Shown: positions 1 to 6,826 of the stretch, piece by piece
Layout: every line of letters begins with the position of its first letter
How positions within the stretch are numbered: position 1 is the stretch's first letter
NCBI GenBank assembly: GCA_021129915.1
Contig: JAJOKI010000084.1
Coordinates: 1 to 8,277, forward strand
DNA length: 8,277 bases
Reading direction: 5' to 3'
Source: Methanocellales archaeon
Lineage (GTDB): Archaea; Halobacteriota; UBA148; JAJOKI01
The notes under the pieces: model-generated
The model's input: only the letters and a program-made list of their open reading frames with translations
The model's database searches: none
What the model was told of the DNA's origin: nothing
Position numbers and translations under genes: made by a program

Positions 1-266
1 AGAAGGTGCGTCAGTCTTAGCTAAAATCAGACCATAGTGGGATTGAAATTTGTAACAGCTTGTACGGGTACGCACAGTTTTTCCCGCTAAAATCAGACCA
101 TAGTGGGATTGAAATAGTGAAAGCAGAATATAACGATACAGATATATTGAAGCTAAAATCAGACCATGGTGGTGTCCCAAATCAAAGATTTGCGGACTCC
201 GTCTAAATGTTACAGATGGAACATCTGTAACTCCGCCTAAGTCTTCGATTTAGTCGGGATTGAAAT
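1..266 (+). CRISPR. Trailer end of a CRISPR array (30-base repeats, 36-base spacers)
   Basis: Two identical 30-base repeats lie at 20-49 and 86-115; each begins GCTAAAATCAGACC and ends GGGATTGAAAT. A third begins at 152, exactly on the 66-base period, but is split: its first 21 bases (one change, A to G at repeat position 17) are at 152-172 and its last 11 bases at 256-266. Spacers are 50-85 and 116-151, both 36 bases; 1-19 is the end of another spacer, so the array continues off the left edge. The ATTGAAAT 3' end matches the 5' crRNA handle common in archaeal type I and III systems, which implies transcription on the + strand, with the leader off-window to the left and this as the oldest end. 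No cas gene is present, so the subtype cannot be assigned. I could not identify the spacer targets. Confidence 0.93.
173..255. repeat. Palindromic insert splitting the last CRISPR repeat (MITE-like or REP-like)
   Basis: About 83 bases sit between the two halves of the terminal repeat. The centre is a perfect 10-base inverted repeat, GTTACAGATG (209-218) and CATCTGTAAC (222-231), with the loop GAA. Around it are further paired blocks: TCCC (175-178) with GGGA (256-259), AAATC (179-183) with GATTT (247-251), AAGA (185-188) with TCTT (242-245), and GCGGA (192-196) with TCCGC (232-236). The whole unit can therefore fold as one long interrupted hairpin. A 16-base segment beginning ACTCCG recurs at 196-211 and 230-245 with 13 of 16 identities. 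There is no coding capacity. GG occurs at both junctions, compatible with a very short target duplication. A non-autonomous mobile palindrome is my inference; a trailer structure formed by recombination is the alternative. Confidence 0.65.
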
Positions 267-302
267 ATATTTATCAAACCTTTTAAGATCAACGCCTACA
301 AA

Positions 303-313
303 AATTATATAAA
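303..313 (+). promoter_or_regulatory. TATA box for the Hsp20 gene
   Basis: The AT-rich segment AATTATATAAA fits an archaeal TATA box. A start of transcription about 25 bases downstream would give a short leader of roughly 15-20 bases carrying the strong Shine-Dalgarno GAGGTGAT (341-348) just before the ATG at 353. Apart from this box, 267-352 holds nothing recognisable. Confidence 0.6.
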
Positions 314-352
314 CAAGTTCATCTCCAATATTACTATTCAGAGGTGATTTGA

Positions 353-772
353 ATGTGGTATTTGGAGCCGTTTGATGAGATTAGGCGCATGCAGAGACAA
401 CTCGACAGGCTGTTCAGGGAGACTAAATCACCGACCTTTGGAGACGAAATGTCTCCTTTTGTCGATATAATAGATGCCGACAAGGAGATAGTGGTGATCG
501 CGGACATTCCAGGCGTACAAAAAGAGAACATCTCGGTCAACATCAAGGACGATATTATGGAGATCAAGGCATCGCGCGGGGAAGAAAAAGAGGAAAAGAA
601 AAGGGATGGCTACTGGAGGAGAGAACGATCATATAATCAATTCTATCGGTCCATTCAACTTCCGGTAAGCGTCGATGAGAAAAGGGCGAAGGCATCGTTC
701 AAGAATGGTGTGCTGGAGGTCAGGCTTCCAAAGTTGGAAATAGAAAAGAAGAGGTATATTCCGATCGAATAA
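353..772 (+). CDS. hsp20: Small heat-shock protein, Hsp20/alpha-crystallin family
   Basis: This is an ATP-independent holdase chaperone of the cytoplasm that binds unfolding proteins and usually forms large oligomers. The 139-residue length is typical of archaeal members. The N-terminal arm (about 1-33) is short and amphipathic and contains RRMQRQLDRLF. The alpha-crystallin domain spans about 34-127: it includes DIPGV (51-55), the RRERSYNQFYRSIQLP stretch (about 89-104) and the family hallmark NGVLEVRLPK (118-127). The C-terminal tail ends IPIE, so it carries the I-x-I motif (136-138) that docks into a neighbouring subunit. The ATG at 353 is preceded by a near-perfect archaeal Shine-Dalgarno. 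The gene has its own promoter and appears monocistronic, since 162 bases and another promoter precede the next gene. No heat-shock operator could be recognised. Confidence 0.95.
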   Translation: MWYLEPFDEIRRMQRQLDRLFRETKSPTFGDEMSPFVDIIDADKEIVVIADIPGVQKENISVNIKDDIMEIKASRGEEKEEKKRDGYWRRERSYNQFYRSIQLPVSVDEKRAKASFKNGVLEVRLPKLEIEKKRYIPIE

Positions 773-773
773 A

Positions 774-787
774 TCCCTTTCTTTTAC
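774..787 (+). terminator. Possible T-rich terminator after Hsp20
   Basis: A pyrimidine/T-rich run (TCCCTTTCTTTTA) begins immediately after the Hsp20 stop codon. Archaeal RNA polymerase often terminates at T-rich tracts without a hairpin, and no convincing hairpin lies upstream. The call rests on composition and position only. Confidence 0.35.
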
Positions 788-874
788 GAAACTCCGCGAG
801 GGTTCGCACTGTGACATGTTGAGATGCGATGATGCCGTTACACCCCCACATTTCCACTGGAGATGGGATGAGTA

Positions 875-882
875 TTTATTAT
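875..882 (+). promoter_or_regulatory. TATA-like box for the glycosyltransferase-kinase operon
   Basis: TTTATTAT lies about 57 bases before the ATG at 935. Transcription starting near 905 would give a leader of about 30 bases carrying the purine-rich GGGAGGGGGTGGAT ribosome-binding region. The rest of the 773-934 gap shows no gene or RNA structure that I can support. Confidence 0.45.
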
Positions 883-934
883 AGAACATTACATTATTAA
901 CTGAGGGTCAAATGAAGGGAGGGGGTGGATAGGT

Positions 935-2161
935 ATGGAGCTAACGCCTGTTTTACAAGAAGAAATCAAGAAAATCAAGCCCGTGGACCTTGTTGTCGGC
1001 ATTTGCGCAAAGGATGTTGAGACAACCATCGTTCACACCATGAATGTAGTCGGTATGGGCCTTCAACAGTATTTTTCACAAGTAGAGAGCTTGGTAGTCA
1101 TCTCTGATGGATTTTCAAAAGACCGAACGAAGGAGATGGCGCAAATGTTCACTCTCCCTTCAACCATCAATAAAATCGTCACGGAAGATATTGGCGAGGC
1201 TGGAAAGGGTAGTGCTATCCGCACAATACTTGAGATTGCGAGAGCTGCTGATGCCAGATGTGTGGTATTTGTCGATGGTGATTTGCTCAGCGTTTCACCG
1301 AGATGGGTCGCAAATTTAGCAGAGCCCGTCCTTTTTGGAGCCGATCTCGTCGTCCCACAATACATTCGAGACAAATACGATGGAGTGATAACGAATAATA
1401 TCGCATATCCGCTCATTCGCTCGGTGTTTAAGGCGGACATCCGGCAGCCCATAGGAGGAGAATATGGCATCTCGCGTAAACTGATGGAGAAGTTGCTCGA
1501 TGAGGCGATAATCCCACATCATTTTGGAGTAGATATAGCGATAACGGTCACCGCTGCAACAGATTCGATGGATATTAGGAATACTCAATTGGGCTTAAAA
1601 ATTCACTCATCATCCATAAAATATGCCGAGCCCTCGGAACATCTGGTCCCAATGTTTCGACAGGTAGTCGGAACGCTGTTTGATTTAATAGAACGCCATG
1701 AAGAATATTGGAGAAACATAAAACACGCGGTAACAATTCGAAGCAGGGAGAACGGGCAGTATTATGGGCAGAAGCCACTCCCGGTTAAAGTGAGGACAGC
1801 AAAGCTTATGGAGCACTTCCAAGAGGGTTTCGAAAACCACAAGGAGTTGTTAAAGTCGAGTTTACCAAAAGATATCTTTGAGAGGATGAATGCCATCCGC
1901 GCGCAAAACCATCAGACGGTTTCATTCGACATGGAGACGTGGGCGAAGGTGGTATATCATATGGCGGCTGCACACAAGCGAGTGAAAACGGCCGAAGATA
2001 AGAATAGGGTTCTCGACGCCTTCTGTGGATTATGGATGGGGAGGTTCAACTCTTTTGTGGTAGAGACAAAGGACATGGATAACGGAGAGGGTGAGAAGGT
2101 CATCATCCGCCAGGCAGAGACGTTCGAGGCATTAAGACCATATTTGGAAAAGATATATTAG
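935..2161 (+). CDS. Mannosylglycerate/glucosylglycerate synthase-like glycosyltransferase (GT78/GT81-type, one-step)
   Basis: This is a GT-A fold retaining glycosyltransferase predicted to join an NDP-hexose directly to D-glycerate, giving mannosyl- or glucosylglycerate, a compatible solute. Visible features are the nucleotide-binding start VDLVVGICAKD (17-27), ISDG (56-59), GKGSA (90-94), the metal-binding DGD (114-116), QPIGGEYGISR (171-181), HHFGVD (195-200) and LKIH (221-224), where His224 is probably the third metal ligand. Their order and spacing follow what I recall of Rhodothermus marinus mannosylglycerate synthase (KGDG, DAD, QPLGGE, DWGID, KAH). The extra C-terminal helical region has a similar FxxExAW-like stretch (about 331-338) and a LWMGRFNSF segment. 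The length of 408 residues is close to that family. There are no signal peptide or membrane segments. The donor sugar cannot be read from sequence. The adjacent glycerate kinase gene supports a glycerate-related substrate. Confidence 0.75.
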   Translation: MELTPVLQEEIKKIKPVDLVVGICAKDVETTIVHTMNVVGMGLQQYFSQVESLVVISDGFSKDRTKEMAQMFTLPSTINKIVTEDIGEAGKGSAIRTILEIARAADARCVVFVDGDLLSVSPRWVANLAEPVLFGADLVVPQYIRDKYDGVITNNIAYPLIRSVFKADIRQPIGGEYGISRKLMEKLLDEAIIPHHFGVDIAITVTAATDSMDIRNTQLGLKIHSSSIKYAEPSEHLVPMFRQVVGTLFDLIERHEEYWRNIKHAVTIRSRENGQYYGQKPLPVKVRTAKLMEHFQEGFENHKELLKSSLPKDIFERMNAIRAQNHQTVSFDMETWAKVVYHMAAAHKRVKTAEDKNRVLDAFCGLWMGRFNSFVVETKDMDNGEGEKVIIRQAETFEALRPYLEKIY

Positions 2162-2166
2162 GCACG

Positions 2167-3540
2167 ATGATTCAAAATAAAAAAGGTCTCATCTCGAACT
2201 CAGGCGCAGATTTCAAAAAGGCGCGAGCCGACGCCCTCGATATTTTAGAATACGCCTTAGAGAGGGTGCAGCCACGGTTTGCCATCCAACGTGCCGTCAG
2301 AATCGAAGGGGAAACCCTGTGGCTCGATGAATTGTCCATCGACCTAAATGGAGTGGGACGGATTTTTATCATCGGCTTTGGAAAAGCATCGGGACAAATG
2401 GCAACCGAACTTGAAAGGGTGCTGAATGACCGAATATCTGGTGGAGTCGTCATCGTAAAACATGGTAGCACAAAAGTCTTAGCGCAGAGGGTAGAAAACA
2501 GGACTTTTTGTAGCCGAAAAGTCAAAATTATGACGGGGCAGCACCCGGTTCCAACCGTGGAGAATGTAAAGGCGACTGAATGTCTGCTGAAGATGGTCGA
2601 TAAAGCTGGCGCCGGGGACATTATAATCTGTTTGATTTCTGGCGGGGGGTCCGCCCTGTTAACACTCCCAAAGCAAGGCATATCCATCAAAGACATTTCA
2701 AGAACTAGTGAACTTCTCATAACGTCAGGCGCGTCAATCGATGAGATTAATGCTGTGCGCAAACATTTATCTCAAGTCAAGGGGGGGCAGTTGGCCGCTC
2801 GAACACATCCGGCCAGATTGGTGAGCTTGATCATATCTGATGTCGTAGGCGACCGATTGGATGTCATTGCCTCCGGACCTACTGCACCTGACATGTCCAC
2901 GTACTCAGATGCAATCGGCGTCTTGCAAAAATATGGTCTGTGGATGCGCGTGCCGTCCTCTGTCCGCATGACATTGGAGGACGGAAAAAGAGGGCATTTG
3001 CCCGAGACGCCGAAGGATGGCGACCTTATCTTCGAGTCGGTGTATAACAGGATAATTCTGAACAACCAGGTCATGTTATTGGCCGCTGCTGAAAAGGCAG
3101 TGGAGGAGGGGTATTCACCACACATTGTTCAGGATGCCACTGGAGAATCCCGGGCGGAGGCGCTAAAACAACTAAAAGATGCCCTGAGACTGAAGACGCC
3201 CTCGTGTTTGATCAGCGGAGGTGAGACTACCGTCAAGGTGACTGGTTCTGGCAAGGGCGGCCCAAATCAAGAGTTCGTGCTGGCATGCGTGGAGGAGATT
3301 GCTGGAAAACGCATTGTCGTTGCTGCCATAGATTCGGATGGAATCGATGGGTTCACGGATACTGCCGGAGCAGTGGCCGATGGCAATTCGCTACGGCGCG
3401 CCATGAAGCTTGGATTGTCTCCGGCGAAGTTTCTTGAGGACAACGATTCATATAATTTCTTCAAAAAATACGGGGACCTGGTGATGACCGGGCAGACTGG
3501 AACCAATGTCAACGACCTGCGGCTCTTTCTCTGTTTTTAA
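2167..3540 (+). CDS. gckA: Glycerate 2-kinase (MOFRL/GckA family)
   Basis: The predicted reaction is phosphorylation of D-glycerate by ATP to 2-phosphoglycerate in the cytoplasm. The N-terminal domain shows IIGFGKASGQM (68-78), GQHPVPT (124-130), SGGGSALL (158-165), the NAVRKHLSQVKGG stretch (195-207) and SDVVGDRLDVIASGPT (224-239). The C-terminal MOFRL domain has SGGETTV (350-356), GKGGPNQE (362-369), DSDGIDGFTDTAGA and the closing TGTNVNDLR. The 457-residue length is normal and both domains are complete. Older annotations call this family hydroxypyruvate reductase (TtuD), but archaeal members tested are glycerate 2-kinases. The gene begins 5 bases after the upstream glycosyltransferase stop with only a weak ribosome-binding site, so translational coupling is likely. 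It could salvage glycerate released from the solute, or draw glycerate away from the one-step synthase toward phosphoglycerate. Confidence 0.9.
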   Translation: MIQNKKGLISNSGADFKKARADALDILEYALERVQPRFAIQRAVRIEGETLWLDELSIDLNGVGRIFIIGFGKASGQMATELERVLNDRISGGVVIVKHGSTKVLAQRVENRTFCSRKVKIMTGQHPVPTVENVKATECLLKMVDKAGAGDIIICLISGGGSALLTLPKQGISIKDISRTSELLITSGASIDEINAVRKHLSQVKGGQLAARTHPARLVSLIISDVVGDRLDVIASGPTAPDMSTYSDAIGVLQKYGLWMRVPSSVRMTLEDGKRGHLPETPKDGDLIFESVYNRIILNNQVMLLAAAEKAVEEGYSPHIVQDATGESRAEALKQLKDALRLKTPSCLISGGETTVKVTGSGKGGPNQEFVLACVEEIAGKRIVVAAIDSDGIDGFTDTAGAVADGNSLRRAMKLGLSPAKFLEDNDSYNFFKKYGDLVMTGQTGTNVNDLRLFLCF

Positions 3541-4658
3541 ATCATGTCGACGATCTTGTGCGTGTACTCGGCCGCATATTTATGGAGTTTTTTTCTATGT
3601 TTTTCATACCCCGGGAGCTCCCTGAGCGGCCGATGATATTGCATCTTGAAATCGTGCAATGTCCTTAGTCCACGGGTTGTGCTCCTTGCATAGGCATCGA
3701 TGCGCTTGAAATCACTTATACCCTTTATCCCCCTGATAGCATAGCGTCTGTATAACTCGCGGATGGCCTTTCGCCTGTTCTTCACCTCAAAATCAATGCC
3801 AAAATGCTCGCGCACGAACCAAAACAGCGTCTGTGTAATTTGCTCCACCATATAGGCCAGCGCCGCATCTGACCGATGGTGGTGAAGATGCTCACGTAAG
3901 TCGACCTGGGCGAATGTTTCCAAACCGATTTTTTCATATAATTCTATCAACATCGCTATTTCAACACCAAAGTGGTGTGGCATCATCAACGATTCGAAAA
4001 CCCCTCTGGTCAGCGCTACCTCGCCGCTTAATGGATATGTGATGTCTTCCAATCCTCTCAAGACGCCATATTCTCGGTCCAGTATCCGTAAGATGGGGCG
4101 CATGTACAGGCGCGTTACCCTGCCTCCAAAAATGGTCTTGCCCCTCCTCCTGAAGCGCGGGCGATGATAATACGCTTTGGAGAACTTGACCTCGGCAAGG
4201 GTTAATATGGGGCCCACCAATCCCTCGACGAACCGCTCATCGATATTCATGATGTCGGAATCAAGGAAGACGAGAATGTCTCCCATAGTGCATGCTGCTC
4301 CTTTATAGAGTGCGTCTCCCTTTCCAATAATAACATCTGTTTCCAGAAGCGCGCATATCTCTGGCTGTGCTTGATGGATGATTTTGAACGAGTCGAACTT
4401 TTCCAGTGACTTCAAGGCAGCCCTTGTAGCAACTTTGGCCGTCCTGTAATCGACGTGTCCATCGATCACTGAACCATCCACTACCAAGATATCGTCAACA
4501 AGGTCTTGATTGGCAAGCCTGGCCATTTCTGCAACCACCTTTCCGACCGTCTTCTCCTCTCGAAAGGATGGGGTGATGACGGAAATCTTGATGCCGCCTT
4601 TCTCTTTATATTCGAGCAGGTCATCGATGTCAAAGTCGAGGTAGTCGAAATCGTGCAT
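3537..4658 (-). CDS. gpgS: Glucosyl-3-phosphoglycerate synthase-like glycosyltransferase (GT81)
   Basis: The predicted enzyme transfers glucose from an NDP donor to 3-phosphoglycerate, the first step of the two-step glucosylglycerate route. Family marks in order are ISVITPSFREEKTV (25-38), the donor-site VVDGS (59-63), GKGDALYKG (112-120), the metal-binding DSD (133-135), GLVGPIL (146-152), a basic stretch around 165-174, GGRVTRLYMRP (178-188), YPLSGEVALTR (208-218), HHFGVEIAMLIE (228-239) and AQVDLREHLHHHR (250-262) with a probable metal-ligand His. These match the GpgS pattern of mycobacteria and Methanococcoides. The segment between VVDGS and GKGDA is somewhat longer than I recall for mycobacterial GpgS. 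The 373-residue length is slightly above usual. The ATG lies 9 bases after the phosphatase stop, with a GAGGA site overlapping that stop. A mannosyl donor is possible. Confidence 0.85.
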   Translation of the reverse strand: MHDFDYLDFDIDDLLEYKEKGGIKISVITPSFREEKTVGKVVAEMARLANQDLVDDILVVDGSVIDGHVDYRTAKVATRAALKSLEKFDSFKIIHQAQPEICALLETDVIIGKGDALYKGAACTMGDILVFLDSDIMNIDERFVEGLVGPILTLAEVKFSKAYYHRPRFRRRGKTIFGGRVTRLYMRPILRILDREYGVLRGLEDITYPLSGEVALTRGVFESLMMPHHFGVEIAMLIELYEKIGLETFAQVDLREHLHHHRSDAALAYMVEQITQTLFWFVREHFGIDFEVKNRRKAIRELYRRYAIRGIKGISDFKRIDAYARSTTRGLRTLHDFKMQYHRPLRELPGYEKHRKKLHKYAAEYTHKIVDMI

Positions 4659-4667
4659 ATTTTGTCC

Positions 4668-5324
4668 TCACATGATGTGTTTCAGCATTTTACTTAAATC
4701 CCCGTCCATCACGACGTCGGCGATTTCGTTTAGCTCTGTCGGCGCTTTAAAGGCAATGCCCAGGCCAGCATCTTCTATCATGCATTTGTCGATGTAGCTG
4801 TCGCCAACGACCGCGCTTTCGGAGGGTGCTATTCCCAGTTCATCGCAAAGGTCGTGCAAAACATCCCGCTTGCAGATGGAATGAATTTTACAGCCAGCCA
4901 TGCGCGGCTCCAGTTTTTCGTTGTTCAACTTGATGCTGCCGGTGATCATTCCATTTTTGATATCCAATTCGTTTGCAAATATCCTATCGATGCCAAGTCT
5001 TTTCGCCAATCGATTCGCTGCCAGTTGGTAGCTATCGGTGGCTATCGCAGTTGTCATCCTGTTTTGTTTTATGGCGGCAATTGTTTTTTGGGCGCCGGTA
5101 CGGAGCGGAATCTCGTCAAATATCTCCAAAAAGCGTTCAACCGATAGTCCCTTGAGGAGCCTGGAAATCTCCCTTGTCCTCTCGTACGCCCGCATAGTTG
5201 ACCTCATGGTCTCATGTAACTGTTCCTCAAAATCAAGCGCTTCCGCCAGCGCATAGATCGTCCGTCCGGCGAGGAGGGTCCCATCCATATCAAAGATGAT
5301 GAGCTTGTAATTCAAGATATCCAC
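4668..5324 (-). CDS. gpgP: SerB-fold HAD phosphatase, probable glucosyl-3-phosphoglycerate phosphatase
   Basis: This is a haloacid-dehalogenase phosphatase with motif I DMDGT (12-16; nucleophile Asp12, acid/base Asp14), a helical C1 cap (about 20-80), motif II ATDS (95-98; Thr96), the motif III lysine in CKRDVL (Lys152) and motif IV VGDSYID (173-179; Asp175, Asp179). The overall pattern and 218-residue length follow phosphoserine phosphatase SerB. However, the cap Glu that binds the phosphoserine amino group in Methanocaldococcus SerB is Arg here (Arg21), and its Arg56 position appears to be Ile53. Because gpgS follows directly in the same operon, I infer that it removes phosphate from glucosyl-3-phosphoglycerate. 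Known archaeal GpgP proteins may belong to another HAD branch, so this assignment is contextual. The start is GTG at 5324, four codons before the conserved KLIIFD strand; no better start is visible. Confidence 0.7.
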   Translation of the reverse strand: MDILNYKLIIFDMDGTLLAGRTIYALAEALDFEEQLHETMRSTMRAYERTREISRLLKGLSVERFLEIFDEIPLRTGAQKTIAAIKQNRMTTAIATDSYQLAANRLAKRLGIDRIFANELDIKNGMITGSIKLNNEKLEPRMAGCKIHSICKRDVLHDLCDELGIAPSESAVVGDSYIDKCMIEDAGLGIAFKAPTELNEIADVVMDGDLSKMLKHIM

Positions 5325-5354
5325 GCGCCCAGCCTTTCCATATGTAGATGATTC

Positions 5355-5366
5355 TTTAAATAATAA
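5355..5366. promoter_or_regulatory. Shared AT-rich box for divergent promoters (phosphatase-gpgS and thiDN)
   Basis: TTTAAATAATAA lies in the middle of the 69-base gap between two divergent genes. Read on the + strand it is a TATA-like box about 35 bases before the thiDN ATG. Read on the - strand (TTATTTAAA) it is about 35 bases before the phosphatase GTG. Both transcripts would have leaders of only about 8-10 bases. Whether one box serves both directions is inference; no repressor site is recognised. Confidence 0.45.
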
Positions 5367-5393
5367 GCCCTATTTTTACAGGGGTTAAATATC

Positions 5394-6716
5394 ATGGAAA
5401 AAGTAGTGATGACCATAGCCGGCTCTGACTCTGGCGGCGGGGCTGGCATCCAGGCCGATCTGAAGACGTTTTCGGCGCTGGGTATGCACGGAACATGCGC
5501 CATCACATCCATCACAGCGCAGAACACACTCGGTGTGCAGGATGCCTATGATTTGCCGGTAGAGATAATAGCGAGTCAGATAGAGGCAGTATCATCTGAT
5601 TTTGATATCGCGTATGCAAAAACAGGCATGCTGTCGTCATCGGAGATAATCAAGACCGTCGTCGGGAAGGTTGAAAAACACAAAATTCCGCTGGTAGTTG
5701 ACCCGGTGATGGTCGCGGAAGCAGGTGGAACGTTGCTCAAAGAGGATGCACTTTCAGTACTTGTGGAGCGGTTGTTTCCCCTGTCGACGGTCGTGACGCC
5801 GAATGTCTTTGAGGCAGGGGTTCTCACAGACATGAAAATAACAGATGAAAAAAGCGCAAAAAAGGCGGCAGTTGAAATACACAACCGTGGCGCAAGAGCG
5901 GTTATAATCACAGGGGGTCACCTCGATGCTGTCGATGTTCTGTACGATGGCGAATTTTATTTTATAGGGGGTGAATTAATTGCGGGCGGCACGCATGGTG
6001 CAGGATGCACATATTCTGCTGCGCTCACAGTATATCTGGCAAATGGTCTTGCACTGAAAAATGCTGCAGCAAAGGCAAAAGAATTCGTAACCGCTGCGAT
6101 CACGGGCAGTATGCAGGCCGGGCACGGAAGCAAGCCAGTGAATCCATTGGCGAACCTATCAATAGATGCTGAAAGATATCGTGTGCTGATGGATGTGAGG
6201 GACGCTGTTTCGATGCTAAAGAACTGCAGAGGATTTCCTGAGATAATTCCAGAAGTTGGTACCAACATCGGGAGGGGGGTCCATGGAGCCAGCACGAAAG
6301 ATGATGTCGCTGCTGTCAATGGAAGAATCGTGCGCTCAGATGGTGCAAGGACGGTAGGAGACATTGATTTCGGCGCGAGCGATCATATTGCGCGAGTGAT
6401 ACTCACAGCGATGCGATTTGATGAAAAGATGGTGGGCGCCATGAACATCAAATATTCGCCGGATATATTATCGGTCTGCAAAAAATTGGGTTTCTCGATC
6501 GCCTCGTTTGACAGAGGCGATGAACCAACAGGCGTCAGCACGATGGATTGGGGGGTCGAAGAGGCTATCCAAAAATCAGGGCGCGTGCCGGATGTCATCT
6601 ATGACGTGGGCGCCATCGGAAAAGAGCCGATGGTTCGATTGCTTGGTAAGAGCGCGATGGAAGTTGCAGAAAAAGCGGTTATGATTTGCAAGTGCCTTGG
6701 GCAAGCGGATGCCTGA
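5394..6716 (+). CDS. thiDN: Bifunctional HMP/HMP-P kinase and thiamine-phosphate synthase (ThiD-ThiN fusion)
   Basis: This is a thiamine biosynthesis enzyme with two domains. ThiD (about 1-250) phosphorylates hydroxymethylpyrimidine and its monophosphate. It shows the substrate/ATP signature [18 protein letters not shown] (9-26), VVDPVM (101-106), TPNVFEA (135-141) and the anion-hole motif [12 protein letters not shown] (199-210). ThiN (about 262-440) couples the pyrimidine pyrophosphate to thiazole phosphate, replacing ThiE in many archaea. It shows [13 protein letters not shown] (287-299), [18 protein letters not shown] (314-331) containing the conserved type of Arg and His, and the DRGDEP stretch. 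The fusion is a standard archaeal architecture and both halves look complete. No DNA-binding domain is attached, so it is not the ThiR regulator. The ATG at 5394 has a modest AGGGGTT site. No TPP riboswitch fits in the 69-base upstream gap. Confidence 0.95.
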   Translation: MEKVVMTIAGSDSGGGAGIQADLKTFSALGMHGTCAITSITAQNTLGVQDAYDLPVEIIASQIEAVSSDFDIAYAKTGMLSSSEIIKTVVGKVEKHKIPLVVDPVMVAEAGGTLLKEDALSVLVERLFPLSTVVTPNVFEAGVLTDMKITDEKSAKKAAVEIHNRGARAVIITGGHLDAVDVLYDGEFYFIGGELIAGGTHGAGCTYSAALTVYLANGLALKNAAAKAKEFVTAAITGSMQAGHGSKPVNPLANLSIDAERYRVLMDVRDAVSMLKNCRGFPEIIPEVGTNIGRGVHGASTKDDVAAVNGRIVRSDGARTVGDIDFGASDHIARVILTAMRFDEKMVGAMNIKYSPDILSVCKKLGFSIASFDRGDEPTGVSTMDWGVEEAIQKSGRVPDVIYDVGAIGKEPMVRLLGKSAMEVAEKAVMICKCLGQADA

Positions 6717-6768
6717 GGAAATATTAAAATAACATGAACGAGAGAATCTACCCATAACAATCTGATCG

Positions 6769-6776
6769 CTATAAAC
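6769..6776 (+). promoter_or_regulatory. TATA box for the eS17-dapA-dapB operon
   Basis: CTATAAAC lies about 55 bases before the eS17 ATG. A transcription start near 6798 would leave a leader of about 29 bases containing the GGAGAT site (6815-6820). A second AT-rich stretch at 6719-6733, directly after the thiDN stop, could be a terminator or a weaker upstream promoter. Confidence 0.5.
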
Positions 6777-6826
6777 GACCTGGATGTTTGCGAATATACC
6801 TCGTAAAGAAGAAAGGAGATACGAGG

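Noticed and set aside
796..807. Small hairpin GCGA/TCGC after Hsp20
   Set aside because: Only 4 base pairs and not followed by a T tract, so it is too weak to call a terminator or structured RNA.
629..889. 86-codon open frame on the - strand overlapping the end of Hsp20 and the following gap
   Set aside because: No family resemblance and no ribosome-binding site recognised; most of it is antisense to the conserved Hsp20 C-terminus.
912..932. Six-codon mini-ORF (ATG at 912 to TAG) just before the glycosyltransferase
   Set aside because: Considered as a leader peptide, but it consists of the purine-rich ribosome-binding region itself and has no regulatory codon pattern.
2172..2762. 196-codon open frame on the - strand
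   Set aside because: It lies entirely inside the glycerate kinase gene, which has clear family motifs in the other frame. The translation has no recognisable domain.
4668..5324. Phosphoserine phosphatase (serB) as the primary name
   Set aside because: The fold fits, but the residues that recognise the phosphoserine amino and carboxylate groups appear replaced, and the gene sits directly before gpgS.
5957..6364. 135-codon open frame on the - strand inside thiDN
   Set aside because: Antisense shadow of the ThiD-ThiN coding sequence, with no motif.
6788..6826. Upstream TTG start for eS17 (76 residues)
   Set aside because: It would add 13 residues not typical of archaeal eS17. The ATG at 6827 has a well-spaced GGAGAT, while the TTG has no such site and lies upstream of or at the expected transcription start.
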